From assembly GCA_036429605.1 (NCBI GenBank), contig CM071591.1, positions 5,394,001-5,458,000 of the forward strand: DNA of 64,000 bases, read 5' to 3'. Shown piece after piece: positions 51,310 to 61,954 of the stretch. A model generated the notes under the pieces. That model had not been told where the DNA came from, searched no databases, and saw nothing but the letters and a program-made list of their open reading frames with translations. The translations under genes were made by a program, and so were the position numbers. Positions within the stretch are counted from its first letter, which is position 1, and each line of letters begins with the position of its first letter. This DNA is from Cladobotryum mycophilum (lineage: Eukaryota > Ascomycota > Sordariomycetes > Hypocreales > Hypocreaceae).

Positions 51310-52649
51310 CGAATTGCATTGGCAAAATCTACGGCATTGAGTGAATAGAAATGTATGCCCTATGAACTTGGAGCAATCTAACTAGATTACTACAGTAACA
51401 TGGAACTTGGAGGAGGAACAGCAAATGACACTAGGATCAGGGCGAATGGCAACCCACAAGGTTCGGTCAATTCAAGATACTGAAGCATACAGTCCAAGGT
51501 AACGCTAGCGCAGAGTAAAACCTAATCAAATTAGCATATAGAACTACCACTGACCTCCCCCCCCCCCGGGGGGGGGAGGATATTTCACATCTAATATCAC
51601 ACAATTAGCTGTTACTGGTTATAGCTGCGACTGAGGCGAAAACCGAGGTAATGATAGCTAGAGTAGAGGCGATGTAAGAATACATTTTGGGCGACGTAAG
51701 TGGGGATGTGTAAAGATAAAATAACTGAGTAAGATGTCTATTTTTTTATCTTAATATTCCTTTAGGAGACATCTATACTTTATTTACACTTTATTTTTCT
51801 TCCCCTCGAGTGCGGCATTAAATGCTATGCAGCACTCCCGCTTATCACGACACAACGGCGTAAATGTCAAAGTAGGATATGACCGTAGCCTCTGCTGACA
51901 CATACAAAGCTACCATACAGCCTTTGTTTGGTAAGATATGTGTGTCGCCTGCAGATTCCCAATATCACCTTATCAATCCGCTTCTACAAAGTAGGAAACT
52001 TTGACTCGTATCTCTAAAATAGCATCAGTCTTTGAGGCTAGGTCATCGTCATGTTGTAAGTTGCAACTGCACATCAAAACAAGGTCTAGGGTCTCAACGG
52101 GACGACTGAGCGCGACCATTGAAATGCTACTTGGATGATCGTGGCGTCATTAGTATAAGACAATTATTCAAGGGCTTGACTTGCCGAACAACCAAATCGT
52201 AGATGGAATAATTTTTCTAATTCAAGTTCTGCACACAAATCCCTAATCGATGAACGACGCTACGTAGAGCCTTCTCAAAGGTGAACCTCTCCCTCTCTGT
52301 CTACTTCGCCATAAGAGCCCATGCCCACCAAGTCGAATTGGATACAGTACCTACAAGTGCAAACTGATCTTGGACGGAAGGCGCTTGTGTCGGCCGAGTA
52401 TTCGATATAATGCTCTCGGTCTAGTCAAAGTAACTACGCATACCCGCAGCCCTAGTCTGAATTGTGGCTCTGTGGGATAAGCATGATCTAACCATCCGGG
52501 TCTTCCTCAATGAGAGTAACGCTGGCTAGGTAGATTGCCTTGCCACCGGCTGTTCAACCAGACGTCAATGTGCATAACCTGAATCTCGTATTTCTTGATC
52601 ATTTAACCTTGGGGTTGGCGAATCGTAATGCCTTGAAGACTCTGTATTA
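51310..52649. other. gene-free transition zone
   Basis: No coding frame. Contains the C/G palindrome at 51557-51576 and AT-richer patches around 51710-51810. Confidence 0.5.
51557..51576. repeat. C11G9 homopolymer palindrome
   Basis: Eleven C followed directly by nine G, able to form a hairpin of pure G:C pairs. It could instead be an assembly artefact where two homopolymers were joined. Confidence 0.8.
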
Positions 52650-53856
52650 TTAACCGACGGAGTGAACGTGCATTACATGCATCATTGTCATATTCATCCC
52701 TGCCAAATCGTTTCCGAGTCTTTCCAAACCGGCACCCCTCCCACATGCCATGAGCGTCTGCCGAGACATGATAGGGATGAATGCGAACGTCTTGATTAGA
52801 TCTTTGGACACAAACCAGGTAAAAATCCCAAGCCCCCGAGTGCGGCCGTCAAAACTTGGTATGCTGTTTTACCACGACTGGACATGAAGGAGCCTATTTT
52901 CCGTGACAAAACGATGAATGTTCCTTGGAGCACATCGCGAGACCTATTTACAACGTCCTTGAGGGCAACGAATAGGGAAAATCGGATGAAAGCATCAAAA
53001 GCTGTAGGAGAAAGCGAAAATATCCTGTTCAGGATGCGAACAGTTGCGCTGCATACGTTCTTGGCCCCATTGCCAATCCGTGCAATGATGATTCAGATGG
53101 TTGCCAACCCTCCAAGCTTTCTTCGGGACTTTATGCGTTTTCGGGCTTTCTTGAATCCATCCACTGTCAGTTTTGTTGCTCGTTGCAGTCTTTTAAGCTG
53201 TCGCCGGCACGAATACGCAGCACGATAGTAGTGCTCCCAGGCGATTTCTTTTTAGGTATCCTCCGGGTGAAGAGTTTAGGAATTGACCCGACCAGGAATT
53301 TAAGTACTGACCCTAGCTTCTCTGCAAGACTGCGAATGCGTCGCATCTCCTTGGCATGTGTTGCTCTCCAACGATTCCAGGCACCATCGCGTCGAGCCGG
53401 CAGGAAATCGACAATATCTCGGTGGCCATTTTCCGCAGCTAGACGAAGAGCAATCTGTCCATCCGGGGTGATGAGGGAGTCGTTTGCACCCAGTTCCATG
53501 AGAATCTTGACCAGATCAAATTTGCCCTCGGCGGCGGCGAGTTGGAGGGGAGTGCGGTTCACAGGATCCCCGCCGTCACCAGTGTTGCAATCTCCAGTGC
53601 CATCAACTTTGGCACCGAGGGCAACAAGGCTGCGAACCATTGTCTCATCGCCCGCGCGGACTGCTGCGAGGAGGGGAGTTTCACCTTCAAAATTGGGAGT
53701 GTTTGCAGTGACGGGGCCGCGCATAACAAAGGCATAAACAGCCCCGGGGCGTTTATTGGTGATACATTCGAAGAAGGATACGACAAGTTCGGGATTATTA
53801 CTGCACATCTCCTCATCTTGAAGCCGTTGAGCTTCCCAGCCCTTGCGCGACTTCAT
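52650..53856 (-). pseudogene. ankyrin-repeat protein, decaying C-terminal half
   Basis: The start is chosen at the ATG in CACCATGA (53856). Residues of about 50-160 hold ankyrin repeats (EGETPLLAAVRAGDETMVRSL, TPLQLAAAEGKFDLVKILMEL, ALRLAAENGHRDIVDFL). A basic linker follows (RRIRSLAEKLG). A possible 47-nt intron (53164-53210) leads to a second exon with LKDVVNRSRDVLQ, GKTAYQVLTAALGGLG and a hydrophobic segment. That layout recalls a fungal ankyrin family with a helical amphipathic C-tail. Exon 2 has an in-frame TGA (53093-53095), and the frame changes at the C5 run 52833-52837. With one base added the whole sums to 387 codons, interrupted only by that TGA. It could still make a truncated ankyrin protein. 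Confidence 0.6.
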
Positions 53857-54491
53857 GGTGACTGTGAAAAGGCGTTGCGCGAGCACAATCCTGCTGTATT
53901 CGAGGCGATACAAGACTACGATATTTCTGATGTCGTCGCCAGCATCAGTTGCGCGCTGAGCAGGGGCCAAATATTTAAACCTGCGCTCTTGTCAACGCTC
54001 AGGTTAGGCAGCTCGTGAGGCCGCACGATCTGATGTCTAATGTGCCCCAGCTGTGCGCGCTATTATTCCCCTAACTCTACTACTCAGCCCCTAAGCTAGC
54101 ATGTGCAGTTAGCAAAGGGGCTAAAGCACCAAGCATGTCTTTAGTGAGATCTACATCTTGAGAGGCTATGAGATTTACATACAGCGTAAGACAAAAAGTG
54201 TTTTGACACGAATCAGCTAGAATATTTATAGCATCTAGCACTTAAAAGCCGCTTTTGACGATGCGATATGAGGGTTGATGTTCTCCGTTTGTTAGGCGGT
54301 TTACGTACAGCCACGATGACGCTTAACGTCTCTACGTCAATTCAAATTTTGTACGTCTGAGGTCAAACACATCTCCATCAAGCCAAGAAACAAATATTTA
54401 TTATTCAAAAGGTGGAATTGCATGCATCTAGGATATCGGAAAAGACAAGTCGCATGCATAATATATATTATCTATCAGACACCGTCATCTG
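53857..54491. other. gene-free stretch
   Basis: No coding frame. AT content rises. Confidence 0.5.
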
Positions 54492-55487
54492 TTACAGCAC
54501 TTGACCATGTAGCAGAGTAGTAACAGTACCATTAGGTGCAATCTTTTGAATAGCGAGGCGATCGGTGTCGCTAACATAGGTAGATGTTGCCATTAGCGTC
54601 GATTGCTGTGCCGGCTGTCAGGCTGTGAGTGCATTAGGCTCCACGTAGTTGCTCAGCTCTTGTCGAAAGGATGAATGAGTGAGAGCGTGGTCAGAGTATT
54701 TTGTTTCAATGCGCGACAAACCCCCAGAGCATGGCTGATAGTACAGCTAGCGGGCGTCTGGAGATACCTCGAGCTGGTCGGCATGAACGTACACCGTTTT
54801 TTTGTCAGATCCGCGCATCAAGGTTGTTTCAGCCGATAGAAGCATGTAACCACGCGTGGAGATGTCATCATCCATGTGCACATTAGTCGCAGTTCTACAC
54901 CTGAAGCTTCGAATCAATACTCACCAAGCACACGCTGAACGTCGCTACTCTCAAGATTGAGAATGATAATAATGGGAGACCCAGCATCTGTCAAGTACGC
55001 CTTCCTACTAGCTGGATTGAACCGTACATCATCGATCAAGCTGTTTGACCCAGATACATTTCCCAACAGATAAACTCGAGATACCGCATGCTTCATGATG
55101 TCAATTTTGATCGGTTTGGGGTCATTAGGCAACATGGCAGGCTTTCCAAAGTCTGGAGAACTAGTGTCTACGATCCACAATGCGCCATCCGGACCGACGC
55201 GACAAGCGCCGACCCCCATGGAATGCCGAGATGGATCTTTTCCGTACGCATACGAGTTCCATTCTTTATTGGGGTGCGGAATGCTTGCGTCGGGGCTTCT
55301 TTTCGACTAGCTGGGGATCTATAGACCCATCTAGAAATCAAGCATACAGAACAAAGACACGCCCACCGGGTGTAGTACTAATGCAAGTCGAGGGCGTTTT
55401 AAGGGTAAGCCCAATGTTGAGGTTTGAAGATACACGAACCAAATGAAGAAGACCCAGACCAACAGCAGTTCCAAGTACGTTCCACAT
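54492..55487 (-). pseudogene. major royal jelly/yellow-like beta-propeller gene, broken
   Basis: Starts with a signal-like peptide (MWNVLGTAVGLGLLHLV) at 55487. Then come STCISTTPGGRVFVLYA, PHPNKEWNSYAYG, GPDGALWIVDTSSPDFG, SLIDDVRFNPASRKAYLTDAG, DQLEVSPDAR, LYYQPCSGG and SDTDRLAIQKIAPNGTV. This is the order of fungal MRJP-type secreted six-bladed propellers. Lesions are a TGA at 55338-55340, one extra C in the following CCCC, a TAG (54747-54749) where the family usually has Trp, and a shift near 54610-54640. The Trp-to-TAG change fits a C-to-T transition in a CpA context on the other strand, the preferred target of RIP. An intron probably starts at the GTGAGT after RVLG. Confidence 0.7.
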
Positions 55488-56332
55488 TCTGAGACAACGA
55501 GGGATATCTCTTGCTTGAATGCATTTGCTTCTTGGGAAGTGGTGAATAGAATGGAGGTCGAACATGAATATATAAGACATCGGGTGAATGCGCGTAACAT
55601 GCTCTTCGGTTGCATTCATAAGCATGATATGGGGTGCTCGCCACTGTCAGATATGGGGCATTGGATGTGATGGTGAGAGAGATGTCGAAGACAGTCCACT
55701 TAAGAGAAGTATCTTTTCCCCAACATTTGGGACAGGCTGCCATGTGCACTCATCAGAGTGCAATATACACGAAAAGAAATATCGCATTACGGGCTCATTG
55801 GTAAGAATTGATAATTTTGAAACATAAATAGTTTATCTTTTTAGTCAGATGGAAACATGCACCAATGAAGAATTTGGGCACATAGGCATGACACGCAATG
55901 GACATAAAATAAAATCAGTCGAAGGCCATGCTAAATTACAAGAATACCAAGGCATATCTGACTATAAGACACCCATACTCCGTAGCTCGTGTTGAATACC
56001 AATTGTTCGACAGCGCCCAGATAACAAGCATAGTATTTGCGTCCATTCTGAATATTCCACGCTCTGCTATCCACCACTGAATAATAAATCCATGGATGTA
56101 GTTTAACTATCGCACGTTTGGTAAAACTCAGTGCTTGTAAGACATTCATGGATTAGGTACCAAGGCAAAGTAGATCCAGGTACCTGAGTGCTCACTCTCC
56201 TGCTGTAAAACATGTACCGCTGTAGGACCTAAAAATTTGGGTACGTAATTGTAACTTTGCAGCCTTATAGGCCGGTTGGGTAAACTACTATAGGTAATAT
56301 AACCTTCACTAATAAATAGAAATTAAATAGAT
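55488..56332. other. gene-free border of the AT-rich island
   Basis: No coding frame recognised on either strand. Composition falls to AT-rich after about 56270. Confidence 0.5.
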
Positions 56333-56486
56333 TAAATAGGAATTAAATAGATTAAATAGATTAAATAGATTAAATAGATTAAATAGATTAAATAGATTAA
56401 ATAGATTAAATAGATTAAATAGATTAAATAGATTAAATAGATTAAATAGATTAAATAGATTAAATAGATTAAATAAATTAAATAAA
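56333..56486. repeat. 9-bp minisatellite (ATTAAATAG)n
   Basis: About 17 near-perfect copies of a 9-bp unit ATTAAATAG, with small changes at both ends. It lies just upstream of the first Cys-rich gene copy. Confidence 0.95.
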
Positions 56487-56578
56487 CTACATACTATATA
56501 AATAAATACATAAGTAACTGGATAAGCTTTTTTAACAAAGACATTATTTAACTTTTATTTTATATTATAAATCTTACT

Positions 56579-56840
56579 ATGAAAATTATATACTCTTTTT
56601 TTTATTACAGCATTAGTCCTAAACACTAAGGCTTGTAAATGCCTTTCAGATACTACTAACACTAATAATATAGACCTCACTCAGCATTGCTGTAGCTCTA
56701 GCAGGTGGAATACAACAACTGATGATTGTCCTGCGCATGACATTCGTAACCATTTAGATATTTTTGCAAGTTGCTGTAAATACAAGGATAGGATTAATCA
56801 ATACCATCACACTGATTGCAAGTGTTCTAAGGGTTGTTAA
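56579..56840 (+). pseudogene. small secreted 10-Cys protein, copy 1 (frameshift in T-run)
   Basis: ATG at 56579 opens a signal peptide matching copies 2-4 if one T is removed from the T8 run at 56595-56602. The rest is intact and in one frame to TAA at 56840. Mature part starts CKC and holds ten cysteines: C-x-C-x15-CC-x11-C-x14-CC-x13-C-x-C-x3-C, the same spacing as copy 2. Without the shift it would be 86 aa. It could be functional if the T-run is a sequencing error. Confidence 0.75.
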
Positions 56841-57000
56841 AGAAAACAACTTATATTTTAAGTAAGTATATACTTTTTTTTTTAATTATTCTACTCATTC
56901 CTAAAATAATAAATTTTAGTTTATAAATACTTTCTAATTAAATATTTTATTATAGTTAGTTAAATTAAGTTATAGAAAAAAATAAAAATAATATTTTATA

Positions 57001-57195
57001 ACGGGATTATTAGACGGAGCGTAAGGTGTGTGCACCTTACGTGACGCTAGGTCTCGATGGGCTTGCGTTCACGGATCGCGGCGCACAACTCTTAGATTCA
57101 CTAAGCTTAAGTCTTGCAATACAATTAACCCTACCTAACCTTATGAGCTTTCTACCTAATTGTCTAAGTTACTATTCTCTGATAATATATTTGTT
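57001..57195 (+). mobile_element. left arm of an inverted-repeat transposon-like element
   Basis: Begins TA^ACGGGATTA. The reverse complement of 61955-62354 begins with the same bases and shares further blocks (GTGCACCTTA, AAGCTTARGTCTT, CCTAACCTTAYGAGC) before fading into AT-rich sequence. A perfect CGTAAGGTG/CACCTTACG hairpin lies at about 57021-57042. About 200 bp present in the right arm are missing here. Confidence 0.65.
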
Positions 57196-57261
57196 TAATT
57201 AAAAAACTAAAATAATTATATTTTTATTTATATATATATTATAGTATTATATTTAATACTA

Positions 57262-57697
57262 ACGTAGGTGCATAGTGAGTTAGCCAGCATAGTGAGCTAG
57301 CCACTCCTTATCGCATAGTAAAAAGCTCTTTTTAAGAAATCATAACTTTTTTAAATTAAGCTTAAAATAAATAGGATTTTCAGATAAGGCTAATTAGCTA
57401 TATCTAAATAAATAAAAAAATACTACGAAATTAAGAAGTCTTTAATTATATAGTAATCAAGTAAATAAGAAAACTGGATACTAATTATCCCTGCTTTTGA
57501 TATGTACGTAGTTTAGAGCTGCTCAAGATTTTATAAGATTTTTTTATGTATTTGAATATAGCTAATTAGCCTTATCTGAAAATCCTATTTATTTTAAGCT
57601 TAATTTAAAAAAGTTATGATTTCTTAAAAAGAGCTTTTTACTATGCGATAAGGAGTGGCTAGCTCACTATGCTGGCTAACTCACTATGCACCTACGT
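57262..57697. mobile_element. MITE with about 158-bp terminal inverted repeats and TA duplication
   Basis: Ends are ACGTAGGTGCATAGTGAG on the left and its reverse complement on the right, each flanked by TA (57260-57261, 57698-57699). The arms (57262-57420 and 57540-57697) match almost base for base. The spacer of about 119 bp has no coding frame. Each arm has a direct sub-repeat GCATAGTGAGYTAGCCA. The TA target site fits a non-autonomous Tc1/mariner or pogo-type element. The near identity of the arms suggests recent activity or conversion. Confidence 0.9.
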
Positions 57698-58029
57698 TAG
57701 ATATTATATTATAAAAGTGTAATTGAATATATAATTAATAGCTATACTATATTATGTTTATAAATAAATATAAATTAATAATAGTTTTTTGTAATGTTAT
57801 CTTGAAAATTACTCGAACGCGTAATGTAATAAAGATACAAGGTAATCCTGCATAAGTCGCGCGTTTCTCGCATAATAGTTAAATATATAAACTTAAGCTT
57901 ATGCATAATATAATACCTACGTTTTGATTTTGCTTACCTAGTAATCTTGTAAGGTGTTATTATAATATTATAAAAAAAGTATATCCTAGTAATATATGAT
58001 TATTTTATATATTAATTATATTATATATT

Positions 58030-58390
58030 ATAATAGAGCCAGGTATATTTTAGCATAGGGAAGTTTAACTTTTAAATTAAAATACTAGAAAAACAAGTAC
58101 TAGAACAGGTTAAAGGATAAAAAAGAATTATTTATACCTTTATATAATAATATTAAGAATTAATTCTTTACTCTTATTTATTTAATTTAATTAATTTTAT
58201 TTCTATTCTTAGATTATAGTATTTTTATACAATAGTTTTTATTATTTTCTTTATTTAAAGTAATTAATTAAATATAGATTTATTATTATTTTTTGTTTTT
58301 AAATTAAACTAATTTTAAACTATTAAATTAAGTTATATTAATTATCTAGATATTAAATAATATTTTTATCTATAGCTATAGTGTTTATAA
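58030..58390 (+). repeat. AT-rich duplicated segment, copy A
   Basis: Contains TTTTAGCATAGGGAAG, ACTAGAAAAACAAGTACTAG, TATTTATACCTTTATATA and TTAGATTATAGTATTT in this order, the same order as in copies B and C. It lies about 380 bp upstream of Cys-rich gene copy 2. Confidence 0.75.
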
Positions 58391-58767
58391 GGTTACCCTA
58401 AACTAGTAAAAGCTTTTAAACTATTGTATTATTTTTTATTATTATACTATTTATTACTATTATAAGATATATTTTTAAAAATACTTTATAGAGAAATAAT
58501 ATAATATAGTTAAATATTCTTAATATAAAATTATATTATTATTATTATTATTCTTATTCTTATTCTTCTTATTATTCTTCTTATTAGTCTTCTTCTTATT
58601 ATTATTCTTATTATTATTATTATTATTATTATTATTTTTAATTATAATATTTATTTATGTTTGTATTTTATTTTAAATAAATTAATATATATATATATAT
58701 ATATTAAACCTTTAAGTAAAACTTAATTATATTATTATTTTTTAAATATTCTCTTTTATATTTTACA

Positions 58768-59031
58768 ATGAAAACTACTTACTTTTTCTTTTTTCTTACA
58801 ACCTTAGTCTTTAGTACCAAAGCTTGTAAATGCCTTTCGAACTCTAATAAAACAAATAACATCAGTATTACAGCACAATGTTGTATAAGTGCTGGTGGAA
58901 GAAGAGTAGGGGATGATTGCCCAGCTAAAACTATTGAGGATGTTTTAGATATATTTGCAGACTGTTGTAAAAAGTCAGGCAAAGTAAAACGACCTTTTCA
59001 TTCTAATTGTAGCTGTCCAAAGGGCTGTTAA
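58768..59031 (+). CDS. small secreted 10-Cys protein, copy 2 (intact)
   Basis: Complete 87-aa frame. Signal peptide MKTTYFFFFLTTLVFSTKA, then CKCLSNSNK. Ten cysteines in the pattern C-x-C-x15-CC-x11-C-x14-CC-x13-C-x-C-x3-C, ending in CPKGC-stop. A conserved DDCPA motif surrounds Cys5. The even number of paired cysteines, small size and secretion signal resemble fungal effectors or antimicrobial peptides, but I do not recognise a named family. It is embedded in AT-rich DNA and has clearly higher GC than its flanks. A TATATATA tract lies about 75-90 nt upstream of the ATG. Confidence 0.85.
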   Translation: MKTTYFFFFLTTLVFSTKACKCLSNSNKTNNISITAQCCISAGGRRVGDDCPAKTIEDVLDIFADCCKKSGKVKRPFHSNCSCPKGC

Positions 59032-59814
59032 ATTTAAAAATAAAAGATCTTTTTTATATGTAAATAAATGTAACGTTTTTGTAGTGCTATTTGTTTATAA
59101 GAAAAAAGTATAATTAACTTTACTATTTAATTATGTATTTATTTTGCTTAATTAGAATTTTTAAGTTAATAATATATATACAATAATATTATATATATTT
59201 ATACTTGTATACACATAATTGCTTTATTTATTATAACTTATTTAACTTTATAATCTATTTATTTAATTATATAACTTATTAGCTTTTCTTTTTAAAAAAA
59301 TAAACCTTTTATCATTTATTATAATATACTTAATATTTATTTATAATACTTTTTTTTGTTTTTAAACTAATGTAGCTTTTAATAATAAAAGTAAGAAAAT
59401 AAACTATTATTGTTATAATAAAAACTCTATAATATATAATAAATAAAATATTATTATATTTATACCTTATACTATTTACTTAACTATACTTTTTAAAGAT
59501 TAATAAAACTAACAATTATTCTTTTAAAATTAATTAATTAGCTATTCTTAAGCCTTATAATCTCTTTCACTTAAATTATTCTAGTATTTTACAATGCCTT
59601 TTACGTTTGCTATAATTTAACTATAATATTTACTATGTTTACTATAATACTAAATAACTGTTCTATTTTAAAGATTAAATATATTTAAATGTTTTTACTA
59701 ATTATTATAATAAGTAAAATAAAATGTCTTATAATTGTTATTTTAATTATACGTATTTAAGAGTTATTAAAAATAGTATAATTATTTAATATTTTTATTT
59801 ATTGTATATATTAT

Positions 59815-60165
59815 AATAGAACTAAATATACTTTAGCATAGAAAAGCATAAGTTTTAAATCAGAATACTAGAAAAAGAAATACTAAAACAATTTTAAAAA
59901 AGAAATTAATTATTTATACCTTTATATATTAATACTTATAATTAATTTTTGATTTATTTATGTAATTAAATTAAAATTATTTTTATGCTTAGATTATAGT
60001 ATTTATATTTTAGTCTCTATTATTTCTTTTATTTAAAATAATTAATTAAATATAAGTTTATTATTATTCTTTACTTTTAAATTAAACTAATCTTAACCTA
60101 TTAATTTAAATTATATTAATTATTTAAATATTAAATAATACTATATTTTTTAAAATATATTTTTA
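59815..60165 (+). repeat. AT-rich duplicated segment, copy B
   Basis: Same ordered blocks as copy A (TTTAGCATAG, ACTAGAAAAAG, ATTTATACCTTTATATA, TTAGATTATAGTATTTA) with many transitions and small indels. Confidence 0.7.
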
Positions 60166-60189
60166 TTATATATTTTAAAAATAAAGCTT

Positions 60190-61010
60190 ATTAATATTAT
60201 AAAGCTAAGTATATGTTAGCATAAGGAAGTTTAATTTCTAAATTAAAACACTAGAAAAATAAGTACTAGAATAGTATGACGACCTAACCTTGCACTTATA
60301 TCATCCATAGAACTAGACCTACTTTTAATAATACCTGTGCAAGCTATTAATTAGAAACATAACCACAGTAAAATCCTAGGCAATATAATCAATCATAATT
60401 AGCTTAAATAAGATTAACTTAAGCATATTTAATAACTTAAATAAGATCGATTTAAGTATATATAATAGCTTAAATAGGATTAACTTAATTTATTATAATT
60501 ATTAAATTATTAGTTTATTTCTATTAAAATAGAATCTTATATTTATTTAGATTATAATAAACTTACTTATTATATATATTAGTTTATATTTTTTTATATA
60601 TTTAATTAGTTATTAATAATATTATTTATTATTAGTATCTAATACTAGAACTATAATACTTTATTTTATTTGTTTAATATTATTTTAATCTATTACTAAT
60701 ATTAACTATAATCTAGGTTATTCTTATTAAGAAACGCCTGGAATGTTATAAATAGCTTTAAAAATAAAAAAGAATTATATATACTTTTATATAATAATAT
60801 TAATAATTAATTCTTTATTTTTATTTATTTAACTTAATTAATCTTATTCTTATTTATAGAATATAGTACTTATATACTAGTTTTTATTGTTTTTTTTATT
60901 GAAAACATTTAATTAAATACTAATCTATTATTAATATTTACTTTTAGACTAAACTAATCTCTAATATTTAATTTAAGTTATATTAATTTCCTGGATATTA
61001 AATAATGTTT
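60190..61010 (+). repeat. AT-rich duplicated segment, copy C, split by an insertion
   Basis: The first part (60190-60275) matches the start of copies A and B, and the second (about 60760-61010) matches the rest. About 480 bp of unrelated sequence with CTTAAATARGATTRACTTAA-like words sits between them. Confidence 0.6.
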
Positions 61011-61496
61011 TATTTTTATTTATTATATATATAAGTTAATACTAGGTTAATATACTTTAAATTTAAATATATTATAAAATAATAATTCCACTATTTAATT
61101 TTAATTCCTAACCTTAATATATAATATTATAATTTATTAATAATAATACTCTTACTAACTACAATAACTTTAAATACTAATTTATTAAATAAATACTAGC
61201 TAGTTAGCTTTGCAAGTAATACTTATAATATAGTTCTATAATAAAAACTATATAATATATAATTAATAAAAGAATATTAAATATATATTCTTTTATAAAT
61301 TAAATTTAAGACTTTATTTATTACTGCTTTATAATTTATAATATAAGTTTCATAATATAATACTAGTGTTATTAATAGTATTTAATTTATATTAGTTTAT
61401 TTATAAATAAACTAATACATATATATATAAATATAAACTATTTCTTTCTTAAACTTTATAATTATTATCTTTATATTTTATACCATTTATTTAACC

Positions 61497-61778
61497 ATGA
61501 AAACTACTTATACTTTATTTTTTATTATAGCCTTAGTCTCTATAACTAAGGCTTGCAAATGTGTTTCTCAATCAGATGGCACTGTTAATATTCCAGCGAC
61601 TTCAGACTGTTGCCGTAATGGTGTTCATTAACATTCGCTGGTCGGGGATGATTGCCCTGCACACCTTATTAGCAGTGCATTGAGCGACTTTGCATCGTGT
61701 TGCTCAGGACCAAAACGATCCCCTATTTCCCCTCCCTCTTCTATTCGTTCTGATTGTCGCTGTCCAAAAGGCTGCTAA
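61497..61778 (+). pseudogene. small secreted 10-Cys protein, copy 3 (one in-frame stop)
   Basis: 94-codon frame with signal peptide (MKTTYTLFFIIALVSITKA), CKCVSQSDG, all ten cysteines and a CPKGC end. It is broken by a single TAA at 61629-61631. A CAA-to-TAA change in a CpA context would explain the stop and fits RIP. Spacing is C-x-C-x15-CC-x13-C-x14-CC-x17-C-x-C-x3-C, counting the stop as a residue. The remaining sequence is undamaged, so inactivation looks recent. Confidence 0.8.
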
Positions 61779-61954
61779 AGAAACAAATATATTTAAGTAA
61801 GCATATATATTCCTATAATAAATAGTTGTACTGGAAAAAAATATTTTTGAATAGTATTTTCTAACATTCAATATCTTAAGTTTATTTATTTACATATTTA
61901 TATACTTTATATAAATAACTAAGTATCTTAGTATATAATATATTATGTTATTTG

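Noticed and set aside
58440..58770. Possible extra Cys-rich gene copies in the AT-rich spacers
   Set aside because: A search by eye for the GCTTGTAAATG core found only the four reported copies.
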